NCBI GenBank assembly: GCA_911728455.2
Contig: OU452221.1
Span: forward strand, 8,565,918-8,629,917
Length of the DNA stretch: 64,000 nucleotides
From: Marthasterias glacialis
Taxonomy: Eukaryota > Echinodermata > Asteroidea > Forcipulatida > Asteriidae
Reading direction: 5' to 3'
The notes below the pieces were generated by a model. It saw only the letters and a list, made by a program, of their open reading frames with translations. It was not told where the DNA came from and did no database searches. Both the position numbers and the translations under genes were made by a program. Of the stretch, positions 10,496 to 22,918 are shown piece by piece (positions within the stretch are counted from its first letter, which is position 1; every line of letters begins with the position of its first letter).

Positions 10496-12010
10496 TCACA
10501 TATCTTTAACAGCGTGTGGAGGTAACAAACCCACGCACTTTAATTGACCCCGATGTTCAAAATAGGCACCAGACTAGCACGGTTTCACGTCACATTAAAA
10601 TCCCTCATCTTAGACTCGTTTGTCTCACGTATTTCTCGGGCTACACCATAGCTTGAACGAAATGTACAAACTGTCGTAAATACGACGGAATGCCTACCAT
10701 AATGTCCATGCCCTGTGACATGAAAGTGTCTGAGTGTGGACTCAGCATGCAAATAATATTTAGGTAATTCGAATGCCCCCTTTTTGTTACGGACCCTTAT
10801 GGTTTCTTGAAGTGCCAGCGAAGGGGTTTCCAGGCAACCCTGAATCCCCGCGACTGAACGATGTACCTTTAGTGACACCTTTTAACATCTCCCAACTGTG
10901 CTAGATCAATGCCTGGGTATACAAGTAGGTTTGAAAACAACCCAAGGAAAGGACCCAGTATATATACACAAGTCACAGAACTCAAACCCATTTATAACAA
11001 GGACATTGTAAACAGCGTAATATGAAAGGAAATCCTGCACATTACATTTAAAGGCATTGTACATCATTGTCTTTGTAGGAGTAATTTCATTATCATCATC
11101 TAGTTTTCAAAACATACCATACAACCAACCCGTGAAGATTTTATCAAATTCAGTTGGGACGTTTAAAACAACGAAAAACGGTGTAAAGCATTGTATGCTT
11201 TGTCAAGAAATGTGTACAGATTTGAGATTTCTGAGACAGAACTACTTATCTGAAAGATTGGTAGAAAGTTTACAATCAATGGGAATAGATTGAAACTACA
11301 TGTAGGCCTTTATACTTTCTTTTTCTTTATAATTACCAGTCATGTGTTTTGTCTGTGGTTAGTTTCACAACACTAAATAGCATGTTGTGAACTTGATGAT
11401 AATTCTGTAGTTCTTAGTGGCGTGATCACGAAAGATGGATTTGGAAATAAAAGCAAGTGAAATAGTTGTACTAAGGGAAGACACACGTTACTCAGGATAA
11501 GTAGCATCTTTCTAGTATAAAACAACAGCGAAATCCTCAGGCCCGTCTCGACCATTTATAGCACATAGCGTCCTGTCCAGATCAACCCGTCATAATACTG
11601 TCACAACACTGGCCACTCAATCTAATAATGTTCACAATAAGCTTCAGTTGTCTAAAATAAATATCATGTTTGATTCTGTGGGAATGTCATAGGGGCGTTA
11701 CAGTGTATGCCAAAGTAACAGATTGACCATTGTATATTTTGGGCTCATATGCAATGCAATAGACATAAGTTTCGTGTGTATTCGAACATCATGATCGGTA
11801 AAAATGCGCGATATCGAATACATGCACACTTTAATTGACCCCCTTTTACTGACGTCACATGCGGTACTGTGTGCCAATGGTCTGCCATTTTGGAAGTCAA
11901 ATGGTTTTGGACAGTACCTTGTATTTATCAATAAATACGGATATTAATTTACAAGGATTATTGGTCAAATAAAAAACTGTTGCGTTCCTTGCAGTGAAGG
12001 TCGCCCGTAC
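10496..12010. other. Mostly unique DNA with a repeat fragment
   Basis: About 11830-11905 (TTTAATTGACCCCC .. TGACGTCAC .. GTGCCAATGG .. GCCATTTTGGAA) resembles 45977-46040 (TATTGACCC .. TGACGTCATC .. GTGCCATTTTGGAA). The rest is unrecognised. Confidence 0.4.
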
Positions 12011-12012
12011 TT

Positions 12013-12036
12013 TTGCCAACCACGGTTGGCAAAAGA
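12013..12036. repeat. 24-bp palindrome
   Basis: TTTTGCCAACC and GGTTGGCAAAA are perfect 11-bp arms around AC. Confidence 0.8.
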
Positions 12037-15000
12037 TGGGGCTGATGTTGCAAAAGAAAGATGTTTAAATTAAACGCTCGGAAAATCTGACACCCAAATT
12101 GGCCCAACCAAGAGTTATAGTCGTGATGACTGTAGGTCAATTGGGTCAGTATTATCAAGCAAAGTGGGAATCCAAGGTTCCCCGATCGTTATTGTTCGAA
12201 GTCTTGCCATTTGATCTTCATTTTAATGTTAATATTTTTGTTTTTATACTTTAAGTGAAAAGATATCTTAGTGTGGCTGTGGGAACTTTGCATCTTGCAC
12301 TTGATTAGGCCACGTTAATTCAGTCATTTTCAAAAATAGATTCGTTAACGTTTCCTGTCGTCGGTAATAAGGAAAACCAACTGTTGCAAGTATTACTACT
12401 GACATGTTGAAAACAACCTGTGAAATTTAAAGATAATGTCATACACAGAATCCCTATGTTCTATTTTTGTAAATGTACCAAAATAGATTACAGCTTGATT
12501 ATATTAAAAAACAAATCTGTGAAACATTACTCTGTTGATGTGAAATATTATTAAGTGGAAGTTGATAATCAGCCTGCCATTCCCATCGAGACTAATACTT
12601 TGCAAGTAATTACTGAGACTCCAAGGTTTAAGTCTTGGACTGCACACAGCTCAAGCTCTCATGAGATTGCCGCATCCATCCGATGGCGGTTGAGAGCTGG
12701 AATGAGGCAAATTATGCCCCCCCCCCCCCCGCTCAGCTTCACGACCCTCACCCCTTGCCACTGATCCACGACTGTCGTGATACCCATAAACCTATCTCTA
12801 CCGACACTCACACCAAACCCCCACCCTCACACCAAACCCCCAGCACCACCCCACACCCTTCCCGAAGTGTGGTTTCATACGTGGGTTGTGTAACAACCAC
12901 ATACTGAACTGTGCATGCTTGTGACTAGCGGTTTTGCTTCATACGTTTGTATGGTTACATATCTCAGCCACGATGCCCATTGATATAAAACTGGGGTACC
13001 CAACATCATGTCTATCCTGAAACTTTGTATTTCCAGATAGTCTTTACTCAACAAGCAAGTTTAAATATTAATAATAAAAAAAAGTCGCATGGTATCACGC
13101 TTAAACTAGATTTGATAATTGATACACACAATACCCAAAGGAAATACATTCGCAGGCCTTAACGGGGCTGAACACTCGAGTTGTACAATCTTTTAAAAGA
13201 TAGAGACGCAGTGCAAATCAACTGATAGGACTAAAAGGAGCAGAAACCTTCGTGTAGCTGAGATTACCGCGAGAATATCCGGGAAGGGGAACCAAAGTCA
13301 CATGGCAATATCATTCCTCATTCCTGTCCCGGAAAAGGGGTTTTGGTTGCCCCAGCTCTCGTTGTAGAGATTGTTGATAGCACAGCAGGTTAAGAACTGA
13401 GCCTCTAGCCCCTCCCATCCGCCACCCCAATGTACACAAAATGTTTCAAATTTGAAGCTTCTTCCCTACCGAATAATAAGGGTCCCTTTCTATGGTTGCA
13501 TGGCATTCGAAATAGTTGACGAACTTTACTTATAATACATGTACATCAGCTCCTATAGATCCTGTTGGAAACCCAAGTTTTACCACAGTCAAGATGCAAC
13601 CATGGGGCAACCGGGTCTTACTTACGCCTCAAGACAGACTCTACAATGAGCATGTTGTTCACCATGATTTGTTCGCCTATATTTTAGGTGTACAAAGAAA
13701 CCTTGTAAGTTAATTGCAAGGAATCATCTTTTAACTTCATTACTGACAGTGACAGTGCAAATAATATCTCGAAAGCCCCACGTCCCCATTCCGCTCATGC
13801 CCTGCACAACATCATGATTGTTTTAATTTGTACAAGGTTACATATTTCGGTCACGTCGAAAATTGTTTTGCAGCGAGTTATTACCACTGCGCGTGTATTC
13901 TGTACCTAAACAGTTCCTAAAATTACAACCAGAGTGCTTGTCATTTTATCTCCCCTGGGACGATCACCGGGGCAGAAGACTGTGGGGGCGGTACATGGGG
14001 AGGGGAAGAGGTTGTGCCAAAAAGATAAATCGAGACTGAGTTTGAGCTGTAAACACAGGCAACCCAGACGAAGGGCACTTTGCCAAAAAAAAAAAGTTTA
14101 CTCAGAAGAACGGTTTATTCATACCAGAGTGAATATAGAACTGAGGATTTCCTCTTTTTCTGTTGATTGTCTTTAAGGGTTAAGTTTACACGAGCAAATT
14201 ACTTGTTTTCACAAATGCCCAGGAAATGCTTAACATATGAGCTTATTGGAACGAAAGAAAAGGCACACGGTTCTGTTGTAGTACCCAGTTTAGCGCAAGC
14301 ACCGTGACTAATATGTAGGTCGTGGAACTAAGCTTCGACCAAGGTGTTTAGTGCATTGGACAAGCATTGAACCTGAACAGATTTCACGGAAGAGCCGCTT
14401 ATAACTCATGCCTATCAAGCGTAAACATTTAGCACCCATCGCGCGTTAATAGCCAAACTGCAACGTGCTTTTGTTGTTGATTTTGCTTAATAGCAAAAAC
14501 AGATCTATTCAGCACAACTTTCTGCCCAACATTTTGTGCCACAGAATTTGCTACTAAACGCGTGACTTTCGCATTACTTTACATCGATGAAACTGTTTAT
14601 TTGTTTACAATTTACTCTCGAAGAAGATTTGTTGAAAACGCTGAAACATTGACGAATGCCTTTATGTGTTTGTTTACTTGCCATCGTTCATACGAAAACA
14701 AGCAAGTAAATAAACAAAGCAAAGAAGTAAACAATCAAGACACTGACATACCACAAAATAGGGTAAGCAACAACACAGATAATAATCAATTGGTGTCACC
14801 GCAAACAGCAAATATACATTGATACCTCACCATGCAAAGCCTCAAAACCTATAACAACACAATAGCTGAACAAACGCAGGTAACCACGTTGTTTATGTCT
14901 TACATTGATCTGCAGTTGCTCATCCAAACTTCCTTTGTTTTCATTGTGCTATTAATGCCGTGATAAAAGTTATCCTCGCAAGAGTTGCCAACTTAAGACA

Positions 15001-15257
15001 GGTCTATTAAAAGGTACAGGTAAGAACAGATTAAAAAAAGCGTTTAGTAACTTCTTTTTTGTAGGTGTGAGGTAACGTGTTAAACACTCATCGATGATCA
15101 TAGCTTGAGTTTTAAAATCACACTTAATATAAGTACCTTCGGGACGTGAAAAAAAAAATGATTTGTTTACATAGGCCTAGAGGGTTGAGAAAGAATAATA
15201 ATTGTGTAAATAAGTTTCAAGAAACCTGAGTATAATAAAATATGATATTAACCAGCG
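12037..15257. other. Unique non-coding DNA with simple-sequence patches
   Basis: A C run at about 12716-12730 and a CA-rich pyrimidine stretch at 12790-12850. No gene, tRNA or transposon end recognised. Confidence 0.45.
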
Positions 15258-15440
15258 CAGACCGCCCCCACCGCAGCGGCACTCTGCCCAACTGGTTCCC
15301 GCGTGCTTTTTGTGTTGCTGTTATATGAAATGATAATAATTCCCGCCGGGATGACCAAGCTGCGCTGTCGGCCGTTCACGGGGTGTGTGTCGGGGAGGGC
15401 GGCTTGGGGTCGGTGGGTCCTTGGTCTGCCAAAGGGCGAC
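15258..15440. other. GC-rich patch
   Basis: Locally GC- and CpG-rich against AT-rich surroundings (CCGCCCCCACCGC near the left, GTCGGGGAGGGCGG near the right). Could be regulatory or a gene-conversion/repeat relic; no core promoter element seen. Confidence 0.25.
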
Positions 15441-15869
15441 TGTGTCCTAGTTATTCATGACTTACAGTTGGGGTTGAGAATGTAATAGTGTGCTCTTACA
15501 GTTCATGTTTTCATGGAAGGAATGGCAATTGATCGACAGAGCAGCTTGTGGGACAAAACATTGAGGTCGACTGTAAACTCCATTTGAAACTGGGAAAGTT
15601 CATCTTTTTTTTCTGATAGTATATAAACTTCCATGCTCTAGTTTCCAATCAACTCACCATCTTATACATCAATCGACCCATATGATCATTTCACAGAATT
15701 CAGAGGTTACGACCACGTCTATATCGCGGGCTTGCTTTGAGTGCAGCAGTCGAAATCAGCTGCGATATTTTGTGGGGTCTTCAGAATATGATTTCCTTAA
15801 TTGGCCGACAGTATTTCAAACGAAATTATTTCCCTGATTGATTGGTACCGGTACCGAATTGAACTTTAA

Positions 15870-16133
15870 CAGTGGTGTAAACAGGCCCCTCCCCCATCAA
15901 CGGTTCAGAACCCCTGTAACTCTCCCTTTTGCACCCGAAATGAGATTGAAAAAAATGCGCAAATGAATGGTTCGACAAAATAAATAGCCCAAATTATGTC
16001 TTTCCCCCCCTCCCCCCCCCCCCCAAAAAAAAAAAAAAATAGATCAAAACAAATAAATAAACAACTAAAATAAAACATAAATATATAAATAAATAAATAA
16101 AATAAAATAAAAATATTGTCTGGTTACGCTACA
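15870..16133. mobile_element. hAT-like relic with C run, second family
   Basis: Left CAGTGGTGTAAACAGGCCCC and right GTCTGGTTACGCTAC resemble inverted CAGTGGCGTAACCAG termini. Internal words ATGAGATTGAAAAAAATGCG and AATTATGTCTTT recur at 26950-27220 and, inverted, near 44180-44270. The interior holds a C run and an A/TAAA-rich tract. Confidence 0.55.
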
Positions 16134-17748
16134 TAAGAAGTATGAGCGTACACATTGAAACATTCTTTTTCTTTCCGTCGATATTCACCAATCCTGTTTT
16201 GTTGACATTGACATTTAAATTTATTTCACACTATCAGAGTATATACATGTACAAGGTACATGCATAATTATAATTTTACAGAATTAATACACGTTATATG
16301 TATTGTATTACGTTTTTCACAAAGATCTTAATAATGTACCGGGATACATCTTGTCAGCGTGTATTGGGAAAGAAAGAAGCTCAGTGCTTTTGAATTTTTC
16401 CCCTACTGGACAGAACCGTATTTGAAATTAATTCCTTTTTTATCAGTTGTACTCTTTATTGATGCTATCATACATCACCTTGCTACCTTAGACTTTCTGT
16501 GTCAGTTAGGAGGTTTTTTATCGTAATTATAGACGTAGAGATATATGTTTCATGAGCAAAACATGGAGCAAACTCCAGTGAACGATGGCAAAAGTACAAA
16601 TTCAATATCCTATATACGAACCGTTTCCCATAACATGTTACGTTTAAAATTAAAATGCCGGCACTCTATGTTCAAATATTACAGAGAGAGATAAAGTAAA
16701 AAAAAAAGTTAAAGAAATAAAAAACAAAATTGTGCTCCACCCTCCCAAAACACAATCATCAGAGCCTTGGTGTTCGTACACCAAAACCTGCACCTTTTTG
16801 TGTGTAATTTGTTTTAAGGAATTTACAAAAAAAATAACCAATAATTCAGCCACGTTTTATTCAACGGCTATGCTGAAACGTTGCTACACTGAGTACACTG
16901 AGCTTATTGCGAAATGAATGTTATGTTGTGTGATTTTGTATTTATTTATCCAGCTTACTGTCACTCCACGCCTGAGAAAACTAACTTTTATGAGCTAATT
17001 TGTTGGTATGCAGTTAACCCATTTCTGAAGAGGTCTTTGACTTTCTTGATCCGTAAGACTGCGCACCGGAACTCATTTTGCGTCTTGAGAAAAATAATGA
17101 CTCCGCAGGGAGAAAAAAAAACAACAACCCTCCATTGATAATAGAATTTATCATATCACATTATGATCTTTCAATTTGTAACACTGGTATCAATGGCGGA
17201 AAGTGACCCAGAAACTAGTACGTATGGTATATGAAGCCGTGTGTCTCAACTGAGCTACTGTTTAAAGTGCTTTGAACTCGGAGTAATGATAAATTGTTAC
17301 AGCTAAAAAGTCAGAGGACAAAGTAAAACTCAGGGCATAAATGACGTGGAGGCTCCGTTGACCTCCGTTGCCCAGTTCACTTTGTTCAAAGTGTTTGTCA
17401 AATGGGTGACTGGGTAACTTCAAGTTGCCGTTCTGTTCTGATTTTGAACACCCTTTCAGCAACTTTCGGACACCTACAGTCTTAAAAGAAAAAAAGAAGA
17501 AAAAAAAAACTTTCTGATTTCCTTTTTGCCTATTATTACTTAGCATCTCATCAAAGTTTATGGGACAGTACTAAAATTCAGTAAGTATATATATGCCTAC
17601 AAAAATGAAATAATACACTTTGAATAATAATAAAATCTTTAAGGAACCATCTTGCAACTCCACTTTAACTTCCTAAAAAACGTCAATATCATTTACTGAG
17701 CAGCCCCTATTTGTAGCCTCAGACCTAAATGTAGCCAGGTCCTAAAAG
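16134..17748. other. Unique non-coding DNA
   Basis: Short unrelated frames on both strands; nothing recognised. Confidence 0.45.
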
Positions 17749-18126
17749 CAGCGGCGAAACTAGGGTAAACTTTTAGGGGGAACAAAGGGGGTGTACTATT
17801 CTTTCTAGGGGGGCACTTCTGGCCAATTAAAAATGTTCACTTTTCCTAAACAAGCCCCTTTTCAGCGCTCTTGGTAGGCCGTTTACTATTTTTCATAAGA
17901 CAATCTTACATGGGGGGTAAAAACCGATACACTGTCTGCGTGTAAATAGAAAAAAATAGTTTACAAAAAACATTTGGCATTACTACATAAAAGCTTACAA
18001 AATGAAACATTGTACTCTCTGGTAATTTTTAATCTCAAAAGTCCAGATTTCAAATGGGGGCACCCGGGGGACACATACATCAATTGGGGGGGGGGGGGGG
18101 GCACGTGCACCCTAGTTACGCCACTG
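17749..18126. mobile_element. hAT-like non-autonomous DNA transposon, copy 2
   Basis: Starts CAGCGGCGAAACTAGGGTAA and ends CCCTAGTTACGCCACTG. It is the inverted-orientation relative of 1368-1754. A run of about 17 G residues lies near the right end. No matching 8-bp flanks remain. Confidence 0.75.
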
Positions 18127-20100
18127 CGGTTGCCTGAGCAATGTATCTGTAGGCCCTACACACATAGCCCGAGTAGAAATTACATTTAGGGTTTGCACTC
18201 AGTCATGACTGCCATGCCAAACGCTCGTCATCTCGGTCTGGCCGTATGATTAATCATACAGTCACTGGGTTCTTATCGTCGAATGCTTTATGAATGATTT
18301 CCTTCATTCATCAAACAGAGAATCTGACTTTGAAATCCATTCTGGCAATTTAAGTGTTTTCATCCTTACCCTTCAGTTTGTACATCATCACTGAATAAGC
18401 CCTTAAATAAAACAATATCATTCACTTCCGACTCTTCCTCCCATCCATGGCACTTTGGTTTTATAGTACAGACATCAGGTTCCTACCCCCAACGAAGTTC
18501 TATTTTTAGCACAGGTTCAAAACTTTTATTGACTGAGGCAAAAGTAAAAGTCAGCTCACATAAAGGAGGAGAAAAAGGCAAACTTCCAACAACATCACTA
18601 GATGAAAGAACTTCCCGCAGTAAAAAAGGGATACTCAAGAGGACTTCCCCTTATTTAAGAAGTTATGCACACCGTTAGAACAGAAAAACAATCTCTAACA
18701 AACCAAGTAAAGTGGGTCGAGAAGCCACAACCTCCATTAAAAAAGGGATACGAAAGAGCAAAGAAAAAAAAATGAATGAAAAATAAATAAATAAAGTAGA
18801 CTCTGGTCCTTGCTCTATGAGTAGACAAATGACATAACAATACAACAAATAAAAGTTAATGTGTAGAACGCTAAAAAAAAATAATAGTAAATAGAAAATC
18901 CCAATAAACTATCGAATATCAAAACACTATAGAAAATAAATTTATTACGTAATAGTCTACACTCAGGTTCTTGAGGATGATTCAGACTCATTCGTACAGT
19001 AACCAGCCCTACGCACCGGCATACTAATGACCAACCAACAACTCAACATAGAAAACAATTATTGAATTCAAAATACGAAGTTTCAATAGTCTGAAGTGCA
19101 AAAGTACTTTTCTGATTGGGTCAGAAAAGTCCACCAATTTCCTTTCACCAAGAATATCGACGTAATTTATTTAAATATCAGAATTGATTAATCTCACTTT
19201 TATCACAAAATTGTTTCTACAGCTCAACCATCTCACATTCCCACCCCACACCCATACAAAAGAACCTAATTACAGTTCGCTCCAACCTAGAGCAATTCAC
19301 GCGCATCATCCCTCGCAATCGGTGCTTCATCTGTAACGCTTATCACAATATCTTCAAATCATGAATTGATGTGACAGTTTCTATACGACGCGAAACCAAC
19401 TTAAACCAAACCTGGCGACATCTACTTGACAAATGATAACTTCCATTACCCTATTCGGGAGTGCGCCAACTCGGGAGTTTTGATAAAAGACTACTAAATG
19501 AACACGTGCAGATCTCTCCCCCATTATTGGTCAAGAATGCCATTTCTGGTTAACCAATGAAATCTTTCTCTAGAGCAATGCCGTCTGACTAAATCTAAAA
19601 ATATAATGACAACAAAGTCCCAAAGACCCATGAAAACATACTTTATGCAGTGTAGAAACTCCATGAATGTGCGACCTTCAAGTGACCCGTTCACTTACGA
19701 TGTCCCGTCTGCATACCGTACAATCACTTACATTGATTTGCAACTGGAGTTGTATCTCAAACAATGCATTGCATTTGTGTACAAATCGACAACGTGAAGC
19801 AATACTAGAGTTTGATTATTAAATTAAAAGACCAAAAGAAAAAAAGCCAGGTGACCAACCAGTCACTATGCACGGGAAGTTTAAATGCCACAAATTACCA
19901 ATGAAGGCCTCTCCCCTATGTTCCAGCAAAAACAAACAATTATTTCATCAGACTTACCTATATCAATCTTCTTGCATCCAGACAGGTTTTTTAATCCTTT
20001 AGAAAACTTCTCATGGACGTATGCACAGAGTCATAAGAATAACATTCCTCGCGTAGACTTCAAAATAATCCAGTCCCCCAAAAAAAATCCTGGACGAAAA
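18127..20100. other. Unique non-coding DNA
   Basis: A-rich near 18760-18900. A 99-codon frame (19885-20184 plus) has no recognised domain. Confidence 0.45.
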
Positions 20101-20376
20101 AATAAGAAAAATCCAAGAGGCGCGGCAGGCGTTCACGGTTATTTTATCTCGAACGGCTGGCGACCAGATTTTTATCGTGTGTAGGATTTTTACAGCGCGG
20201 CAAGTCCAGATGGGCCTCTCCACGTTGCGATCCGCATCACATATGGAACATTAGCTCCTTGAGCCCAGCTAATTTAGCCGAGGAGGCGTGACGTCGAGGT
20301 CACGTGGTGTCGGTAGTCTTACTTCTTGGGCCAATCACAACGCGCGTCTAGTAGCATGACTGGAGTGCTGGGTTCC

Positions 20377-20412
<36 letters not shown>

Positions 20413-20480
20413 AAGTTGGGATCGAGGGTTGATTAATAAAACTATGAGATAGACTCGGCAGTGACTACAATTTTTACTAC
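20101..20480. promoter_or_regulatory. Candidate promoter or enhancer patch
   Basis: CpG-richer than its surroundings. Holds a CRE-like TGACGTC (20289-20295), an E-box CACGTG (20301-20306) preceded by AGGT, and a GGCCAAT box followed by CACAACGCGCG (20329-20345), all within about 60 bp. A (CA)16 repeat follows. A GTAAGA donor-like word lies at about 20935 on the plus strand. Clustering of these boxes supports regulatory function, but no gene start is visible in the window. Confidence 0.3.
20379..20410. repeat. (CA)16 microsatellite
   Basis: 32 bp of uninterrupted CA. Confidence 0.97.
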
Positions 20481-21716
20481 TGTGACTGGAAGTTTACAGT
20501 CACGGGGAAACTTTTTTTGTTTGTTTGAGTGAGTGCTGTTGAAAGATGCTTACCAGCATTGCTGGTTGCTTGAGCTTGTTTTTATAATTGTTGTGGCCAC
20601 GAACATTAATTGTAAACACACACAGGCAGGTATTTATTGATGACCACATACATCCACTTCCGACGTAACAGCCATTTCCTGCTGTGGTTGAATTTGCCGA
20701 GTTTGTTTTTAACGGAACAACATCAGTTCAGTCTGTACTTTACTGAAGGAATGAATTTACCTGTTATTAATTGAACAGATGTATAGTTGGAAATTTATAA
20801 TAGTGTGAAATTCGACTGATCGATTGCTTGTTGTGGAGCAATTCCATTCACTGCATTGTCTCTAAAGATAGTTTAGTACAAAAACGGCGCTACATTTCTG
20901 CTGATCTCCCAAATAAGCACCCCAACAAAACACGGTAAGAAAAAATAAACTAAAAACATTTCATCCGAATTTGTTGTTTTCTTATGATAAATAAAAAGAA
21001 AGCAAGGAGAAGTCCAAAACCAAAACCTGCGGCCAATTACCGTAAATTCGTAATAATAATAGGGAGAGTAGGCTAATTTAAATGTGTTCACTTTTTGTCT
21101 GCATGTCAGGGAATTTGTTTCTTTCCTTCAACATAAACTGTTGATGGCAATCCGGATTAAGTTAGCTGGAAACAAACTGTTGGGTAGTATGGGAAAATCT
21201 AGTGTGTCCGTGTTGCGGTGACCACTGACCGTACCATCAGCAGTGTGGTTAATGGGTTTACACGTAATGTAAGCCTACTATAGTACAAGTCAAACTTGTC
21301 GGTGGCAGACAACCTTCCACACAACAGGAAATTGTTGTTACTACACCACAATTGATCATCAAATTAGTTAACCAGTCTACGAGTATTAACAAGTTCCACG
21401 GTACACATTTTACACTTTCGGATTATTACTGACCAAACCTTAGCGGAGACAAGTCTTGGCCGCTAGCAAGTTTTCTGCAGAACAGGAAAAATATGCGGTA
21501 AAAAAGTCTTCTGCGGTGAAATGTTGTTGGACCTGTTTTGTATAATAGTTGCCTTGTAATTTTCAACTTGGTTAGCGGCTATTGTTTCATACACCATGAA
21601 GATAAAACCAAAGGAAAATTGAGGGATTCCTAAAAAGGAATGCAACCATCATAAACCTCAGCATTCACCACCAGACTGGCTTCTGCAACTTTAAGCAAGA
21701 CGTCAGTTTAAAAGAG
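20481..21716. other. Unique non-coding DNA
   Basis: A small stem (GTGACTG .. CAGTCAC) near 20480-20503; otherwise nothing recognised. Confidence 0.4.
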
Positions 21717-21900
21717 ATCGTCCTTTATCATGCTGCCACCATCTTGGTCATGTTCCCTGTATCCAATAACAGTAATAGATGTTTATTTTCATTGTACAAA
21801 TAGGAACCAGACTATTTACCCTTCCAGCCTCGGTTTGGTTACATTGGTTTGAATGGGAGAAAATCAAGATGGCCGCACCATGAAAAAGGTTTATTGTGAT
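21717..21900 (+). repeat. Interspersed repeat Y, plus copy
   Basis: Matches the reverse complement of 46636-46810: TTTATCATGCTGCCACCATC, GGTCATGTTCC, GTATCCAATAACAGTAATA, GGAACCAGACTATTT, GGTTTGGTTACATTGGTTTG and AAAATCAAGATGGCCGCACC. Confidence 0.8.
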
Positions 21901-22616
21901 AGGTTACAAAATGATACAAATTTGGACACAGTCAACCTGCTGATATAGCCGCTTTCACCGTGTATAAATGCAGATATTCAGGTGCCTTAGTGTTAAATTT
22001 TCAAGATTACCTTGACACCATTGCTTATCTATTGTTGCTGCTATCGTGTGTGTACAAAACATAAATATTAAATCTTCAAAAAATCAATAATAATTCATTC
22101 CCAGGAGAGTAAGATCTCAAACTTCGTGAGTATAGTCTCTGCTAGGGTAGGGCTACAACATTATGTAAGTCTTATTCCTGAACTCCCTTCCCAACTGGAG
22201 TTATGTCCTGCCTTCCATGTGTACAAAACAAAGGGGGTACAATTCTAAATTTGAAAATCCGGATGGTGCCTATAACCTAACATTAATAAGTAAGCCCTAG
22301 GGCAGCTCTGTGCCAAACTGTGTGCTGTTGTCCGCCGTGTCACGGTAGTTTCACTAAGCCACCTGACTAAGAGTCATTAATGCATAAAATGTAAGAAAAC
22401 CTACATCGAATGGAGGATGGGATGTTTAATCATGAAATTGAGTTTACGAAGTACATCCTACCAAATCTCAATACATTTGTCGTTTAACTTTAACTCATTG
22501 ACGGTAATTGAATGTTTCTTCTTTTTGCCCCGTTTTTTTGTATTATCTAATATTATTTAAATGCCGATAAACGATGACTACTAAAATGCTAGAAATGGCA
22601 AGAGAGGGGTTGAACA
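21901..22616. other. Unique non-coding DNA
   Basis: Nothing recognised. Confidence 0.4.
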
Positions 22617-22705
22617 CCCCCCCCAAAAAAAAAACAAAAAACAAATAAACAAACAAACAAACAAACCCCCCCAAAAAACCCCCAAAAAACAAACAACTGA
22701 AAAAC
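22617..22705. repeat. C/A low-complexity tract
   Basis: Alternating C runs, A runs and AAAC units; its translation is meaningless. Confidence 0.9.
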
Positions 22706-22852
22706 AACAACAAATCTCTTCCAAATCTCACGCAGACCATCAGAAAAATCTAACAAATAATGTTCTAAACAGTTTCAATTTCAAAGTGAAAATTATAGTT
22801 AATATAAATGTGTCTTTACCTTTTATTCCCTGTACTGACTACATTTTACCAA

Positions 22853-22918
22853 AAAGGTACCAGACTTTGTTATCCCTCCCAACCTCTGTTTGGTTTCATT
22901 GACTTGAATTTTAAACCA
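22853..22918 (+). repeat. Diverged fragment of repeat Y
   Basis: GTACCAGACTTTGTTATCCC .. CCTCTGTTTGGTTTCATTG parallels 21806-21860. Confidence 0.5.
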
